From assembly GCF_000717745.1 (NCBI RefSeq), contig NZ_JOBH01000006.1, positions 186,001 through 250,000 of the forward strand: a stretch of DNA of 64,000 bases, given 5' to 3'. The notes beneath the pieces were generated by a model. The model made no database searches. It saw only the letters and a program-made list of their open reading frames with translations, and was not told the origin of the DNA. Made by a program: the position numbers and the translations under genes. Shown one piece after another: positions 8,652 to 17,215 of the stretch. This DNA is from Streptomyces violens. GTDB lineage: Bacteria; Actinomycetota; Actinomycetes; Streptomycetales; Streptomycetaceae. Numbering within the stretch: position 1 is the first letter of the stretch; every line of letters begins with the position of its first letter.

Positions 8652-11144
8652 ATGACGCCTTCGTCGACAGGCAACACACACAACACGTACGACGCGACCA
8701 TCGAGGACGCGCTCGGCAAACTGGACCTCGACGCCAAGACCCGGCTGCTGGCCGGCCGCAGCATGTGGGCGCTGCCCGCGCTCCCGGAGATCGGCCTGCG
8801 GTCCCTGGTCATGTCCGACGGCCCCATCGGCGTGCGTGGCGTGCGCTGGACCGCGGACGACCCGTCCGTCGCCCTGCCCAGCCCCACCGCGCTCGCCGCG
8901 ACCTGGGACCCCGAACTGGCGCGCCGCGCCGGGCACTTGCTCGCCCAGGAGGCCCGCCGCAAGGGCGTACACGTCCTCCTCGCCCCGACCGTCAACCTGC
9001 ACCGCTCCCCGCTCGGCGGCCGCCACTTCGAGTGCTACTCGGAGGACCCGCACCTCACCGGCGCGATCGGCACCGGATACGTCACCGGCGTGCAGGAGGG
9101 CGGCGTCGGTACCACGGTCAAGCACTTCGTCGCCAACGACGCCGAGACCGAGCGCTTCACCGTCAACAACACCGTCGCCCCGCGGCCGCTGCGCGAGCTG
9201 TACCTCGCACCGTTCGAGACCATCGTCAAGAACGCCCACCCCTGGGGCATCATGGCCGCCTACAACTCCGTCAACGGCGCCACCATGACCGAGCACCGCT
9301 ACCTCCAGAACGAGGTGCTGCGCGGCGAATGGGGCTTCGACGGCTTCATCGTCTCCGACTGGATGGCCGCCCGGTCCACCAAGAGCGCGATCGAGGGCGG
9401 CCTCGACGTGGCCATGCCCGGCCCGAAGACCGTGTACGGCCCGGCGCTCGCCGCCGCCGTCCGCGCGGGTCAGGTCGAGGAAGCCCTCGTCGACGACGCG
9501 GTACGCAACGTCCTGCGGCTCGCCGCCCGCGTCGGCGCCCTCGACGGCGCGCCGCCCGCCGTCGCCCCCGCCGACCTCCCGGCCACGATCGACGGCGCGG
9601 CGCTGGCCCGCGAGATCGCCCGCCGTGCCTTCGTCCTCGTACGCAACGAGAACGGCACCCTGCCCCTCGGGCCCGCGCGGGCCGGCACCGTCGCCCTCAT
9701 CGGCGCCGCGGCCCGCGACGCCCGCGTCCTCGGCGGTGGTTCGGCCCAGGTCTTCCCCGACCACATCGTCTCCCCGCTCGACGGCCTGCGCGCCGCGCTC
9801 CCCGAAGGGGACCTCACGTACTGCGTCGGCGCCGACCCGAGTGACGAACTCGCCGCCGCGGGCCAGGGATTCACGCTGCGGGCGGTCTGCCGGGACCGGG
9901 ACGGGCGGGTACTGGGGGAGGCCCCGCTGCCCAGCGGCGCGGTCCAGTGGCACGGCGACGACCTGCCCGCGGGCGTCACCCACGAGGAGCTGCACACCGT
10001 CGAGATCACCGGCACCTTCACCCCGCGCGAGAGCGGCGCGCACTGCTTCGGCACCAAGGGCATCGGTGGTTTCCGGCTCACCGTCGGGGACTGCGTGCTG
10101 CACGACGGCGTCGAGGCCCCCGACCACGACGACCCGTTCGAGGCGTTCTTCGGCGCGCCCGTGGAGCGCGGCCAGGTGGAACTCACCGCGGGCGAGCCGG
10201 TCGAGGTCGCCCTCCACCACACCGTCCCCGACATGTCGGACGCGCCGATCCAGGCCGTCGGCTTCGCCCTCGTCCACCGCGAGCCCCGGCGCGACGCCGA
10301 GGAGCTCATCGAGGAGGCCGTGGCCGCTGCGCGCGAGGCGCACACCGCGGTCGTCGTGGTCGCCACCACCGAGCGGGTGGAGAGCGAGGGTTTTGACCGC
10401 ACGCATCTCGGGCTCCCCGGCCGCCAGGACGAGCTGGTCCGGCGGGTCGCCGCGGTCAACCCCCGTACCGTTGTGATCGTCAACTCCGGTTCCCCCGTGG
10501 AGCTGCCGTGGCGGAATGACGTGGCCGCGGTACTGCTGAGCTGGTTCCCCGGCCAGGAGGCCGGCGCGGCTCTCGCGGACGTCCTCCTCGGCGCCGAGGA
10601 GCCGGGCGGGCGGCTGCCCACCACCTGGCCCGGCCGGCTGGCCGAGGCGCCCGTCACCCGCGTCACCCCCACCGAAGGTGAACTCCCTTACGAGGAAGGC
10701 GTCTTCATCGGTTACCGCGCCTGGCAGCGGGCCGCCACCGAGCCCGCGTACTGCTTCGGGCACGGCCTCGGCTACACCGACTGGGAGTACGAGACGGCCA
10801 CCTACGCGCCCACCGCGGACGGCGACGCACTGGGCACGCTCACCGTGCGCGTACGCAACACCGGCGAGCGCCCCGGCCGCGAGGTGGTCCAGGTCTACCT
10901 CGCCACCCCGGAAGCCGACACCGCCGACCGCCCGGCACGCCGCCTCGCGGGCTTCGCCACCGTCGCGGCGGCTCCCGGCGACACGGCCGAGGTACGCATC
11001 GCCGTCCCCCGCCGCGCCGCCGAGATCTGGGACGAGCAGGCGTACGACTGGCGGCTGATCCCCGGCACGTACACCGCCGAGATCGGCCGCTCCCTGCACG
11101 ACGTACGGCTGCGGGCCCAGGTACTGGCTGAGGCCGGCCGCTAG
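8652..11144 (+). CDS. Glycoside hydrolase family 3 beta-glucosidase with PA14 insert
   Basis: An 830-residue enzyme without a signal peptide, hence probably cytoplasmic. The GH3 barrel shows LVMSDGPIGVRG, the substrate-binding KHFVANDAETERF, and the nucleophile aspartate in GFIVSDWMAA (about D236). The second GH3 domain (ALAREIARRAFVLVRNENG, LIGAAARDARVLGGGSAQV) is split by a PA14 domain at about 405-546, as in KmBglI-type beta-glucosidases. A fibronectin-III-like domain ends the protein. ATG at 8652 is preceded by AAGGAG; an in-frame ATG at 8601 overlapping the permease stop is a weaker option. It should release glucose or a related sugar from the glycoside taken up by the upstream permease. 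Confidence 0.94.
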   Translation: MTPSSTGNTHNTYDATIEDALGKLDLDAKTRLLAGRSMWALPALPEIGLRSLVMSDGPIGVRGVRWTADDPSVALPSPTALAATWDPELARRAGHLLAQEARRKGVHVLLAPTVNLHRSPLGGRHFECYSEDPHLTGAIGTGYVTGVQEGGVGTTVKHFVANDAETERFTVNNTVAPRPLRELYLAPFETIVKNAHPWGIMAAYNSVNGATMTEHRYLQNEVLRGEWGFDGFIVSDWMAARSTKSAIEGGLDVAMPGPKTVYGPALAAAVRAGQVEEALVDDAVRNVLRLAARVGALDGAPPAVAPADLPATIDGAALAREIARRAFVLVRNENGTLPLGPARAGTVALIGAAARDARVLGGGSAQVFPDHIVSPLDGLRAALPEGDLTYCVGADPSDELAAAGQGFTLRAVCRDRDGRVLGEAPLPSGAVQWHGDDLPAGVTHEELHTVEITGTFTPRESGAHCFGTKGIGGFRLTVGDCVLHDGVEAPDHDDPFEAFFGAPVERGQVELTAGEPVEVALHHTVPDMSDAPIQAVGFALVHREPRRDAEELIEEAVAAAREAHTAVVVVATTERVESEGFDRTHLGLPGRQDELVRRVAAVNPRTVVIVNSGSPVELPWRNDVAAVLLSWFPGQEAGAALADVLLGAEEPGGRLPTTWPGRLAEAPVTRVTPTEGELPYEEGVFIGYRAWQRAATEPAYCFGHGLGYTDWEYETATYAPTADGDALGTLTVRVRNTGERPGREVVQVYLATPEADTADRPARRLAGFATVAAAPGDTAEVRIAVPRRAAEIWDEQAYDWRLIPGTYTAEIGRSLHDVRLRAQVLAEAGR

Positions 11145-11148
11145 TCGG

Positions 11149-11589
11149 TCACTGGGCGGCCGTCTCCCGCGCGGCACGCGGCAACGGCAGTTCGAACCAG
11201 ACCGCCTTGCCGCGGCCCGCGGGGACGCTGCCCCAGCACAGGGCCAGCGTGTCCACGAGGTGCAAGCCGCGCCCCCGCTCCGCGTCGGCGCCCGCGTTCA
11301 CCAGCACGGGGAGGGTCCGGTGGGTGTCCAGGACTTCGCAGCGCAGCATCCCCGGACGCAGGAACAGCCGCAGTCTCGCCGGCCCGGGAGCGTGCTGCTG
11401 CACGTTCGTGGCCAGTTCGTTCATCAGGAGTACGGCGCTGTCGGCCGCCTCGTCCAGCCCGCTCGCGGCCAGCCAGCCGCGGACGGCCCGCCGGGTCTGG
11501 GCCAGCGCCTCGGCATCGGCGGCGATCGTGGCACTGAGATAGGCGGTGGGCGAAGTGAGTTCGGCGGGCGCGCAGACGTGCATGAGCAT
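11149..11589 (-). CDS. HATPase_c ATP-binding regulatory protein (anti-sigma-like)
   Basis: A 146-residue single-domain GHKL ATPase of the SpoIIAB/RsbW type. The N-box is LLMNELATNVQQHA and the G2-type region is ERGRGLHLVDTLALCWG; the loop around DTHRTLP takes the G1 place but lacks the usual DxGxG glycines. Streptomycetes carry dozens of such proteins, several acting as anti-sigma serine kinases. ATG at 11589 follows GGAAGGAC; a second ATG lies two codons on. It is divergent from the MEDS-protein gene, hinting at a local partner-switching module. Confidence 0.85.
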   Translation of the reverse strand: MLMHVCAPAELTSPTAYLSATIAADAEALAQTRRAVRGWLAASGLDEAADSAVLLMNELATNVQQHAPGPARLRLFLRPGMLRCEVLDTHRTLPVLVNAGADAERGRGLHLVDTLALCWGSVPAGRGKAVWFELPLPRAARETAAQ

Positions 11590-11861
11590 CGGTGTCCTTC
11601 CGGTCGGCCCTACTGTGCACCGAACGGCCGCCTGTACGCGCGAGTATGCCTACATGTCGCCGGACGTCCCTCCTGTTGTGGATGCTCGGCAATCGACTCC
11701 GGTCACAAGCAGTGCAGCAGCTGTCAATGCCATAGCCAAAAGAGGGAATTGAGCGGGCTTCGAAGAGTGCCGCAGGCGCCTTCTCTCTAATGTCCGGAGC
11801 GAGCGGGGCGAAGGATGTCCCGGCCGGCACGCGCCATGCCGACGAAAGAGGAGGCTGCCCG

Positions 11862-12785
11862 ATGACTGAACACCACGGCACGACCGGCCGGATCATTCCC
11901 GTGGAGCGGCTGCAACCGGGCGACCACTCGTGCATGGACGTCACCGACAGGGCGAACCGCTGGCAGGTGCTGGCCGCGTTCACTCGCACCGGACTGGCCC
12001 GCGGCGAGAAGGTGCTGCTCCTGCTCGACCCGAGCGACCTGAACGACGACGACGCCGTCGCGTGCCTGGACGGCGGTACCGGACACACGGAAGCGGCGCT
12101 GCGCAGCGGGCAGTTCGTGCTCGGCCGCAACACCCCCGCCTACCTCCCGGACGGCCGCTTCTCCAAGGAGCGCCAGGTCCGGAGCTTCGCCGCCGAGGCC
12201 GAGCGGGCCCGGGAGGCCGGCTATCCGCGGCTGCGCGGCGCCGGCGACATGGCCTGGGCGCCGCGCGCCGGGGTGGCCGACGACGAGGTGGTCGACTATG
12301 AGACGTCCCTGGCGGAGCTGTTCGCCGACGAGTACCTCACCGCGCTCTGCTGGTACGACCGGCAGCAGTGCGGCGACGATCTGGTGGCCTCGGCGCGCAG
12401 GGTCCATCCGCTCCAGGTCATGGAGTCCCTGGGGGCACTGGAGGTGACCCGGGCCCCGGGCGGCGGCGCGCGGTTCGCCGGCTCGGCGGAGCTGGGCTCG
12501 CGCGAGGAGTTCACCAGGGCGCTGCGCGCGGCGCTGTTCCCACGGCCGGGCAATATCCCCGTCCGGTACGAACTGGACCTGACCGACCTGGCGTACATGG
12601 AGGCGCACTGCGCCTGGCAGCTGCTCGACCTCGTCGCCGGGCTGCCGCGGGAGGACACGGCCGTCGTCCACTGCGGCCCGATGCTGGAGACGGCCCTGCG
12701 CGGCCTCGGCTCCGCCGACGTACCGCAGTTGGAGCTTCGCGCGGCGGACACGGGGGAGACGGCGGAAGCGGAGGACGTGGCATGA
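11862..12785 (+). CDS. MEDS-domain protein with C-terminal anti-sigma-antagonist-like region
   Basis: A 307-residue soluble protein. The first 170 residues match the MEDS (methanogen/methylotroph DcmR sensory) domain, a degenerate RecA-like fold: LQPGDHSCMDVTDRANRW, EKVLLLLDPSDL and YETSLAELFADEYLTALCWYD. The end (IPVRYELDLTDLAYMEAHCA) looks like a STAS-type segment. Proteins of this kind in Streptomyces are coupled to HATPase anti-sigma genes. ATG at 11862 has AGGAGG eight bases upstream; an in-frame ATG at 11790 adds 24 unconserved-looking residues and is not used. The stop overlaps the next start (ATGA), so sensor and ATPase are made together. Confidence 0.85.
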   Translation: MTEHHGTTGRIIPVERLQPGDHSCMDVTDRANRWQVLAAFTRTGLARGEKVLLLLDPSDLNDDDAVACLDGGTGHTEAALRSGQFVLGRNTPAYLPDGRFSKERQVRSFAAEAERAREAGYPRLRGAGDMAWAPRAGVADDEVVDYETSLAELFADEYLTALCWYDRQQCGDDLVASARRVHPLQVMESLGALEVTRAPGGGARFAGSAELGSREEFTRALRAALFPRPGNIPVRYELDLTDLAYMEAHCAWQLLDLVAGLPREDTAVVHCGPMLETALRGLGSADVPQLELRAADTGETAEAEDVA

Positions 12786-13237
12786 GCGCGGACCGGCTGC
12801 TGGAACTGGACTTCACCGGCCCCGACCTGCCCCTGGCGCGGATCACACTCACCGCGACGCTGCGCCGCACCGGACTGCCCGGGCCGGTGCGGGACGCCCT
12901 CGCGCAGGCGGTGCTGGAGGCCATGGCCAACGCGGTGCTGCACGGCGGAGGTGCGGGACGGCTGACCGTGGGCGCGGCGGACGGCGAGGTGCGGTGCGAG
13001 GTCGTGGACGCGGGCCCCGGCCCCACCGCCATGGTACCCGCCCCGGAATCCCTCGCCCCGGAGCCGCGCCTGCCGGGCGCCCGGCAGAAGGCCGCGAACG
13101 GCCGCGGTCACGGTCTGCTGATCGCCGAGGCGCTCACCAGCCGCATCGAAGTGCATCCCGGTCCCGGGGACCGCGGCACCACCGTCGTGCTGGCCGCTTC
13201 ACTGCGCACGGCTGCCCCCGAACCGGGATCCGCGTGA
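12782..13237 (+). CDS. HATPase_c ATP-binding protein (anti-sigma-like)
   Basis: A 151-residue GHKL ATPase. It shows the N-box (LEAMANAVLHGGG), the G1 loop (DAGPGP) and the G2 loop (GRGHGLLIAEALTSRIEV). It is translationally coupled to the MEDS gene by a 4-base overlap. The likely role is as the kinase or anti-sigma partner of the MEDS/STAS protein, but which sigma factor it serves cannot be seen; no sigma-factor gene is in the window. Confidence 0.85.
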   Translation: MSADRLLELDFTGPDLPLARITLTATLRRTGLPGPVRDALAQAVLEAMANAVLHGGGAGRLTVGAADGEVRCEVVDAGPGPTAMVPAPESLAPEPRLPGARQKAANGRGHGLLIAEALTSRIEVHPGPGDRGTTVVLAASLRTAAPEPGSA

Positions 13238-13290
13238 CCGGAGATCGTCCGGAGGGTTCCTACGGAGGTGACGGGCCGCTAGAGTCGCGC

Positions 13291-13322
13291 CACCCCTACT
13301 GCATGGATATTCAGTAGGGGTG
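13291..13322 (+). promoter_or_regulatory. Perfect 11-bp hairpin upstream of the CocE operon
   Basis: The arms CACCCCTACTG (13291-13301) and CAGTAGGGGTG (13312-13322) are exact complements around a 10-base AT-rich loop. It follows the HATPase stop by 53 bases and precedes the preferred CocE start by 31. It has no T-run, so it may be a GC-type terminator, a leader hairpin or an operator. The loop plus flank, TGCATGGATATTCA, resembles actinobacterial ArgR boxes, which I treat only as a hint. Confidence 0.55.
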
Positions 13323-13353
13323 TGTGCAGCAACCCGCAGACCCAGGAGTCCCC

Positions 13354-15330
13354 TTGGCGACCTCACCGGTTCGCGTTGTCAGGCATCAGTGGATCCCGCT
13401 CGCCGACGGCACCCGCCTCGCCGCGCGCGTCTGGCTGCCCGGAGGCGCCGAAGCCGACCCCGTACCGGCCGTCCTGGAGTACATCCCGTACCGCAAGAAC
13501 GACGCGACCGCCGCGCGCGACAACAGCCTGCACGCCCGCTTCGCGCAGGCCGGTTACGCCGCCGTACGCGTCGACCTGCGCGGCAGCGGCGACTCCGACG
13601 GGCTGATGCTCGACGAGTACGCGGAGCAGGAGCTCACGGACGGCGTCGAGGTCATCGACTGGCTGGCCCGGCAGCCCTGGTGCGACGGCAGTGTCGGCAT
13701 GATCGGCAAGTCCTGGGGCGGTTTCAACGGCCTGCAGATCGCGGCGCTCCGCCCGCCCGCGCTCAAGGCCGTCGTCACCGTCTGCTCGACGGACGACCGG
13801 TACGCCGACGACGTGCACTACACGGGCGGTTCGCTGCTCGCCTCCGAGATGCTGCCCTGGGCGTCGACGATGCTCGCCTACAACGCCCGCCCCGCCGACC
13901 CGGCCGTGGTGGGGGAGGGCTGGCGCGAGCAGTGGCGGGAGCGGCTGGAGAAGACGCCCGCGTATGTCGAGGAGTGGCTCGCCCACCAGACCCGCGACGC
14001 GTACTGGCGGCACGGCTCCGTGTGCGAGGACCACACCGCGATCCAGGCGCCGGTGCTGGCGGTGGGCGGCTGGTACGACCCGTACTGCGGGGCCGTACTG
14101 CGGCTCCTCGAAGGACTTGACGCGCCGGTGCGCGGGCTGATCGGCCCCTGGGCGCACACCTACCCGCACCAGGCGGAGCCCGGCCCCGCCATCGACTTCC
14201 ACGCCGAAGTGGTGCGCTGGTTCGACCAGTGGCTGCGCGGCCGGGACACCGGCGTCGGCGACGATCCGGCGCTCCGCGCATGGATGCCCGACTGGGCGGC
14301 GCCCGGCACCGACCGCGAGCGGCGGCCCGGCCGCTGGGTCGCCGAGGACGAGTGGCCCTCGGCCCGTATCGAGGAGCGTGCACTGCCACTCACCGAAGGG
14401 CTGCCCGCGCGGCTGGACAGCACCCGTGTCATCGGGCTCACGGGCGGCAGCTGGCTGCAGTTCGGCGACGCGGCGGGGCAGTTCGGCCCGCAGGGCGCCG
14501 ACGACGGGCTCTCGCACACCTTCACCACCGCGCCACTGGACGTACGCACCGAGATCCTCGGCGTGCCGACCGTCGCCCTGCGGGTGTCCGCCGACCGGCC
14601 CGCCGCCCAGCTCGCCGTACGCCTCACCGATGTGGCCCCCGACGGAAGTTCGCGGCTGATCACCCGCGGCCTCCTCAACCTCACCCACCGGGAGGGCCAC
14701 GAGACGCCGCTCCCGCTGGAACCCGGACGGGCGTACGACGTGACCGTGCCACTGCTCGCCACCGCGCACGCCTTCGCGCCGGGCCACCGCATCCGGGTCG
14801 CCGTCTCCGCCGCGTACTGGCCCATGGCCTGGCCGTCACCCGAGCCCGTCACCGTCACCCTGGAAGGCGACGGCCGGGCCGAACTACGGCTCCCCGTACG
14901 CCCGGAGCGCGCCGAGGACGCCAAGCTGCGTCCGTACGGGCCGCCGCAACCCGACCTCCCGGCGCCGCTGCGCCAGTCGCCCGGTACCTCCTCGCGACGC
15001 ATCGAGCACGACCCGGTGTCCGGTACCACCGTCGTCACCCTGACCATCGACGACGGGGAGTTCCACGACCTCGCCGACGGCGGGTGGCGGCGCACACACT
15101 CCCTCGACCGGTTCACCCTCACCGAGGGCGACCCGCACTCCGCGCTCGTCGAGTGCGAGCGCACCGAGGAGGTGGGGCGCGGCGACTGGCGCACCAGGGT
15201 CGTCACGTACAGCCGGATGACCGCGGACGCCACGTCCTTCGCCGTCAGCAACACCGTCACCGCGTACGAAGGGGAAGAGCGCGTGTACCACCGCACCAAG
15301 GACTGTGTGATACCGCGCCGGGGGGTGTGA
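13354..15330 (+). CDS. CocE/NonD-type alpha/beta hydrolase (X-Pro dipeptidyl-peptidase-like)
   Basis: About 658 residues, the usual length for CocE/X-Pro dipeptidyl-peptidase (S15) hydrolases. The N-terminal alpha/beta domain has the nucleophile serine in MIGKSWGGFN and the histidine probably in GPWAHTYPH; the C-terminal half is the jelly-roll domain (RVSADRPAAQLAVRL, HRIRVAVSAAYWP). Such enzymes split esters, amides or N-terminal X-Pro dipeptides. There is no signal peptide. TTG at 13354 has AGGAG seven bases upstream; GTG at 13324 is in frame but sits at the foot of the hairpin. The stop is two bases from the substrate-binding protein gene, so it heads a five-gene operon with an OpuC-like importer, an unusual pairing. 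Confidence 0.88.
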   Translation: MATSPVRVVRHQWIPLADGTRLAARVWLPGGAEADPVPAVLEYIPYRKNDATAARDNSLHARFAQAGYAAVRVDLRGSGDSDGLMLDEYAEQELTDGVEVIDWLARQPWCDGSVGMIGKSWGGFNGLQIAALRPPALKAVVTVCSTDDRYADDVHYTGGSLLASEMLPWASTMLAYNARPADPAVVGEGWREQWRERLEKTPAYVEEWLAHQTRDAYWRHGSVCEDHTAIQAPVLAVGGWYDPYCGAVLRLLEGLDAPVRGLIGPWAHTYPHQAEPGPAIDFHAEVVRWFDQWLRGRDTGVGDDPALRAWMPDWAAPGTDRERRPGRWVAEDEWPSARIEERALPLTEGLPARLDSTRVIGLTGGSWLQFGDAAGQFGPQGADDGLSHTFTTAPLDVRTEILGVPTVALRVSADRPAAQLAVRLTDVAPDGSSRLITRGLLNLTHREGHETPLPLEPGRAYDVTVPLLATAHAFAPGHRIRVAVSAAYWPMAWPSPEPVTVTLEGDGRAELRLPVRPERAEDAKLRPYGPPQPDLPAPLRQSPGTSSRRIEHDPVSGTTVVTLTIDDGEFHDLADGGWRRTHSLDRFTLTEGDPHSALVECERTEEVGRGDWRTRVVTYSRMTADATSFAVSNTVTAYEGEERVYHRTKDCVIPRRGV

Positions 15331-15332
15331 GC

Positions 15333-16229
15333 ATGCGCAGACGCACGCTCCTCACCGGATCGTTCGCCGCCGTGGCCGCCGCCGGCGTCGCCACGGCCAC
15401 CCGCTCGGCGGCGGGCACCGGCCCCGTCATCACGGTCGGCTCCAAACAGTTCACCGAATCCTGGGTGATGGGTGAGCTGTACGCCCAGGCGCTCACCGCA
15501 CGCGGCTTCCAGGTCGTGCTGAAATCCAACATCGGCAGCGCCGACATCATCGACCGGGCGATCCGCGCCCGTCAGATCGACCTGTATCCCGAGTACACGG
15601 GCGTCATCCTGCAGACCTTCGCCCAGCCGGAGCACATGCCGACGACCGCCGCAGGCACCTTCCGCGCCGCCAAGGAGTACGAGGAGGGCCGCGGACTCAC
15701 ACTGCTGCGCGCCACACCGTTCCAGAATCGCAACGCCGTCGCCGTACGGACGGCGGACGCCCGCAAGCACGGCCTCAAGACGGTCGGCGACCTGAAGCGG
15801 CTGGGGAAGATCTCGTACGCCGAGTACCCGGACAACATCACCGGCCCGCTCGGCTTCGACGCGATCGTCAAGGCGTACGGGCTGCGCGAGATGAAGGTGC
15901 GGCCGCTCAACATCGGCCTGCAGTACCCGGCGCTGAAGAACGGCGACGTGGACGCCGCCGACGTCTTCACCACCGACCCGCAGCTCCGCCGCTACGACTT
16001 CACGATCCTCGACGACGACCAGCACGTCTTCGGCTTCCAGAACGTCGCGCCGGTCGTCCGCCGCCCGCTCGTCGAGGAGCACGGCAGCCGGCTGACCGAC
16101 CCGCTGGACGAGGTCGACGCGCTGCTCACCGAGGAAGCGATGCAGGCGCTCAACGAAGCGGCCGCGATCCTGCGCCTCAGCCCGGCGAAGGTCGCCGACC
16201 GCTTCCTGCGCGCCAATGGCCTCAAGTGA
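15333..16229 (+). CDS. OpuC/ProX-type ABC substrate-binding protein
   Basis: A 298-residue extracytoplasmic receptor for glycine betaine, choline or similar quaternary amines. The N-terminus MRRRTLLTGSFAAVAAAG is a Tat-like signal without a lipobox cysteine. The body begins ITVGSKQFTESWVMGELYAQ, the classic OpuAC/OsmF opening, with SADIIDRAIRARQIDLYPEYTG and ADVFTTDPQLRRYDF following. ATG at 15333 is two bases after the CocE stop; GTG at 15327 is an alternative. It is the first of four importer genes in the order receptor, ATPase, permease, permease. Confidence 0.93.
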   Translation: MRRRTLLTGSFAAVAAAGVATATRSAAGTGPVITVGSKQFTESWVMGELYAQALTARGFQVVLKSNIGSADIIDRAIRARQIDLYPEYTGVILQTFAQPEHMPTTAAGTFRAAKEYEEGRGLTLLRATPFQNRNAVAVRTADARKHGLKTVGDLKRLGKISYAEYPDNITGPLGFDAIVKAYGLREMKVRPLNIGLQYPALKNGDVDAADVFTTDPQLRRYDFTILDDDQHVFGFQNVAPVVRRPLVEEHGSRLTDPLDEVDALLTEEAMQALNEAAAILRLSPAKVADRFLRANGLK

Positions 16230-16245
16230 CGGTCTCAAGTGACGG
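16221..16245 (+). repeat. 12-bp direct duplication spanning the receptor stop codon
   Basis: CTCAAGTGACGG occurs at 16221-16232 and again at 16234-16245. The first copy carries the TGA of the receptor gene; the second lies in the leader of the ATPase. It looks like a local slippage duplication. Confidence 0.6.
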
Positions 16246-16258
16246 AGAGGATCCCACG

Positions 16259-17215
16259 ATGAACAGCGCCGCCGACATCGTCTTCGACGAGGCCACCAAG
16301 ACCTACCCCGGCTCCGTCCGGCCCGCGCTCGACGCGCTCTCCCTGACCGTCCCGGCGGGCGAGATCTGCGTCCTGCTCGGCTCCTCCGGCTGCGGTAAGA
16401 CCACAGCCCTGACCCTCGTCAACCGGCTGACCGAGCTGACCGGCGGCGACATCCGCATCGACGGTACGAGCATCCGCGAGCAGGACGTCATCGCACTGCG
16501 CCGCGGCATCGGCTACGTCATCCAGCAGGCCGGTCTCTTCCCGCATCTCACCATCGCGCAGAACATAGCGACCGTCCCGCAAGTGCTCGGCTGGCCCAAG
16601 CCGCGCATCGAGGACCGGGTACGCGAACTGCTGGAACTCGTCGGGCTGCCGCACGGCGAGTATGGCGACCGCTATCCGGCGCAGCTCTCCGGCGGCCAGC
16701 AGCAGCGGGTCGGCATCGCGCGGGCGCTGGCCGCCGACCCGCCGATCATGCTGATGGACGAGCCGTTCGGCGCCCTGGACCCGGTCACCCGCGAACACAT
16801 GCAGGACGAGTTCCTGCGCCTGCACGCACAGGTTCGCAAGACCACACTGTTCGTCAGCCACGACATCGACGAGGCGGTCCGCATGGGCGACCGCATCGCC
16901 GTCCTCGCCGAGGGCGGCAAACTGCTCCAGTACGACACCCCCGAGCGCATCCTGCACGCGCCCGCCGACGACTACGTGGCCCGCTTCGTCGGCACGGACC
17001 GCGGCCTGAAGGCGCTCACCCTGCGCCGGCTGTCCGACCTGACGCTGGAGCCGTATGCGGGCGGGGCGAACGGTACGGCCCTGCGAGCCGACGACTCGCT
17101 GCGTACTGCCCTCTCCGCCCTGCTCGCAGCGGGCGCCGACCGGCTGCCGGTCACCGACGCGGACGGACACCCGGTCGGTACGGTCACCGTCGATCTCATC
17201 CGGGAGGCGGCATGA
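16259..17215 (+). CDS. OpuC-type ABC transporter ATPase with C-terminal CBS segment
   Basis: A 318-residue ATPase for the quaternary-amine importer. Walker A is GSSGCGKTT, the signature is LSGGQQQRVGIARALA, Walker B is IMLMDEPFGALDP, and the switch histidine is in TLFVSHDIDEA. The last ~60 residues (LRADDSLRTALSALLAAG, RLPVTDADGHPVGTV) form one CBS-like motif; in OpuA-type ATPases CBS pairs sense ionic strength, and here only one is visible. ATG at 16259 follows GGAGAGG; an in-frame GTG at 16226 overlaps the receptor stop and is less likely. The stop overlaps the permease start (ATGA). Confidence 0.93.
   Translation: MNSAADIVFDEATKTYPGSVRPALDALSLTVPAGEICVLLGSSGCGKTTALTLVNRLTELTGGDIRIDGTSIREQDVIALRRGIGYVIQQAGLFPHLTIAQNIATVPQVLGWPKPRIEDRVRELLELVGLPHGEYGDRYPAQLSGGQQQRVGIARALAADPPIMLMDEPFGALDPVTREHMQDEFLRLHAQVRKTTLFVSHDIDEAVRMGDRIAVLAEGGKLLQYDTPERILHAPADDYVARFVGTDRGLKALTLRRLSDLTLEPYAGGANGTALRADDSLRTALSALLAAGADRLPVTDADGHPVGTVTVDLIREAA

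Noticed and set aside
13291-13322. A riboswitch in front of the CocE operon
   Set aside because: A single simple stem-loop without further conserved elements does not support any riboswitch class I know.
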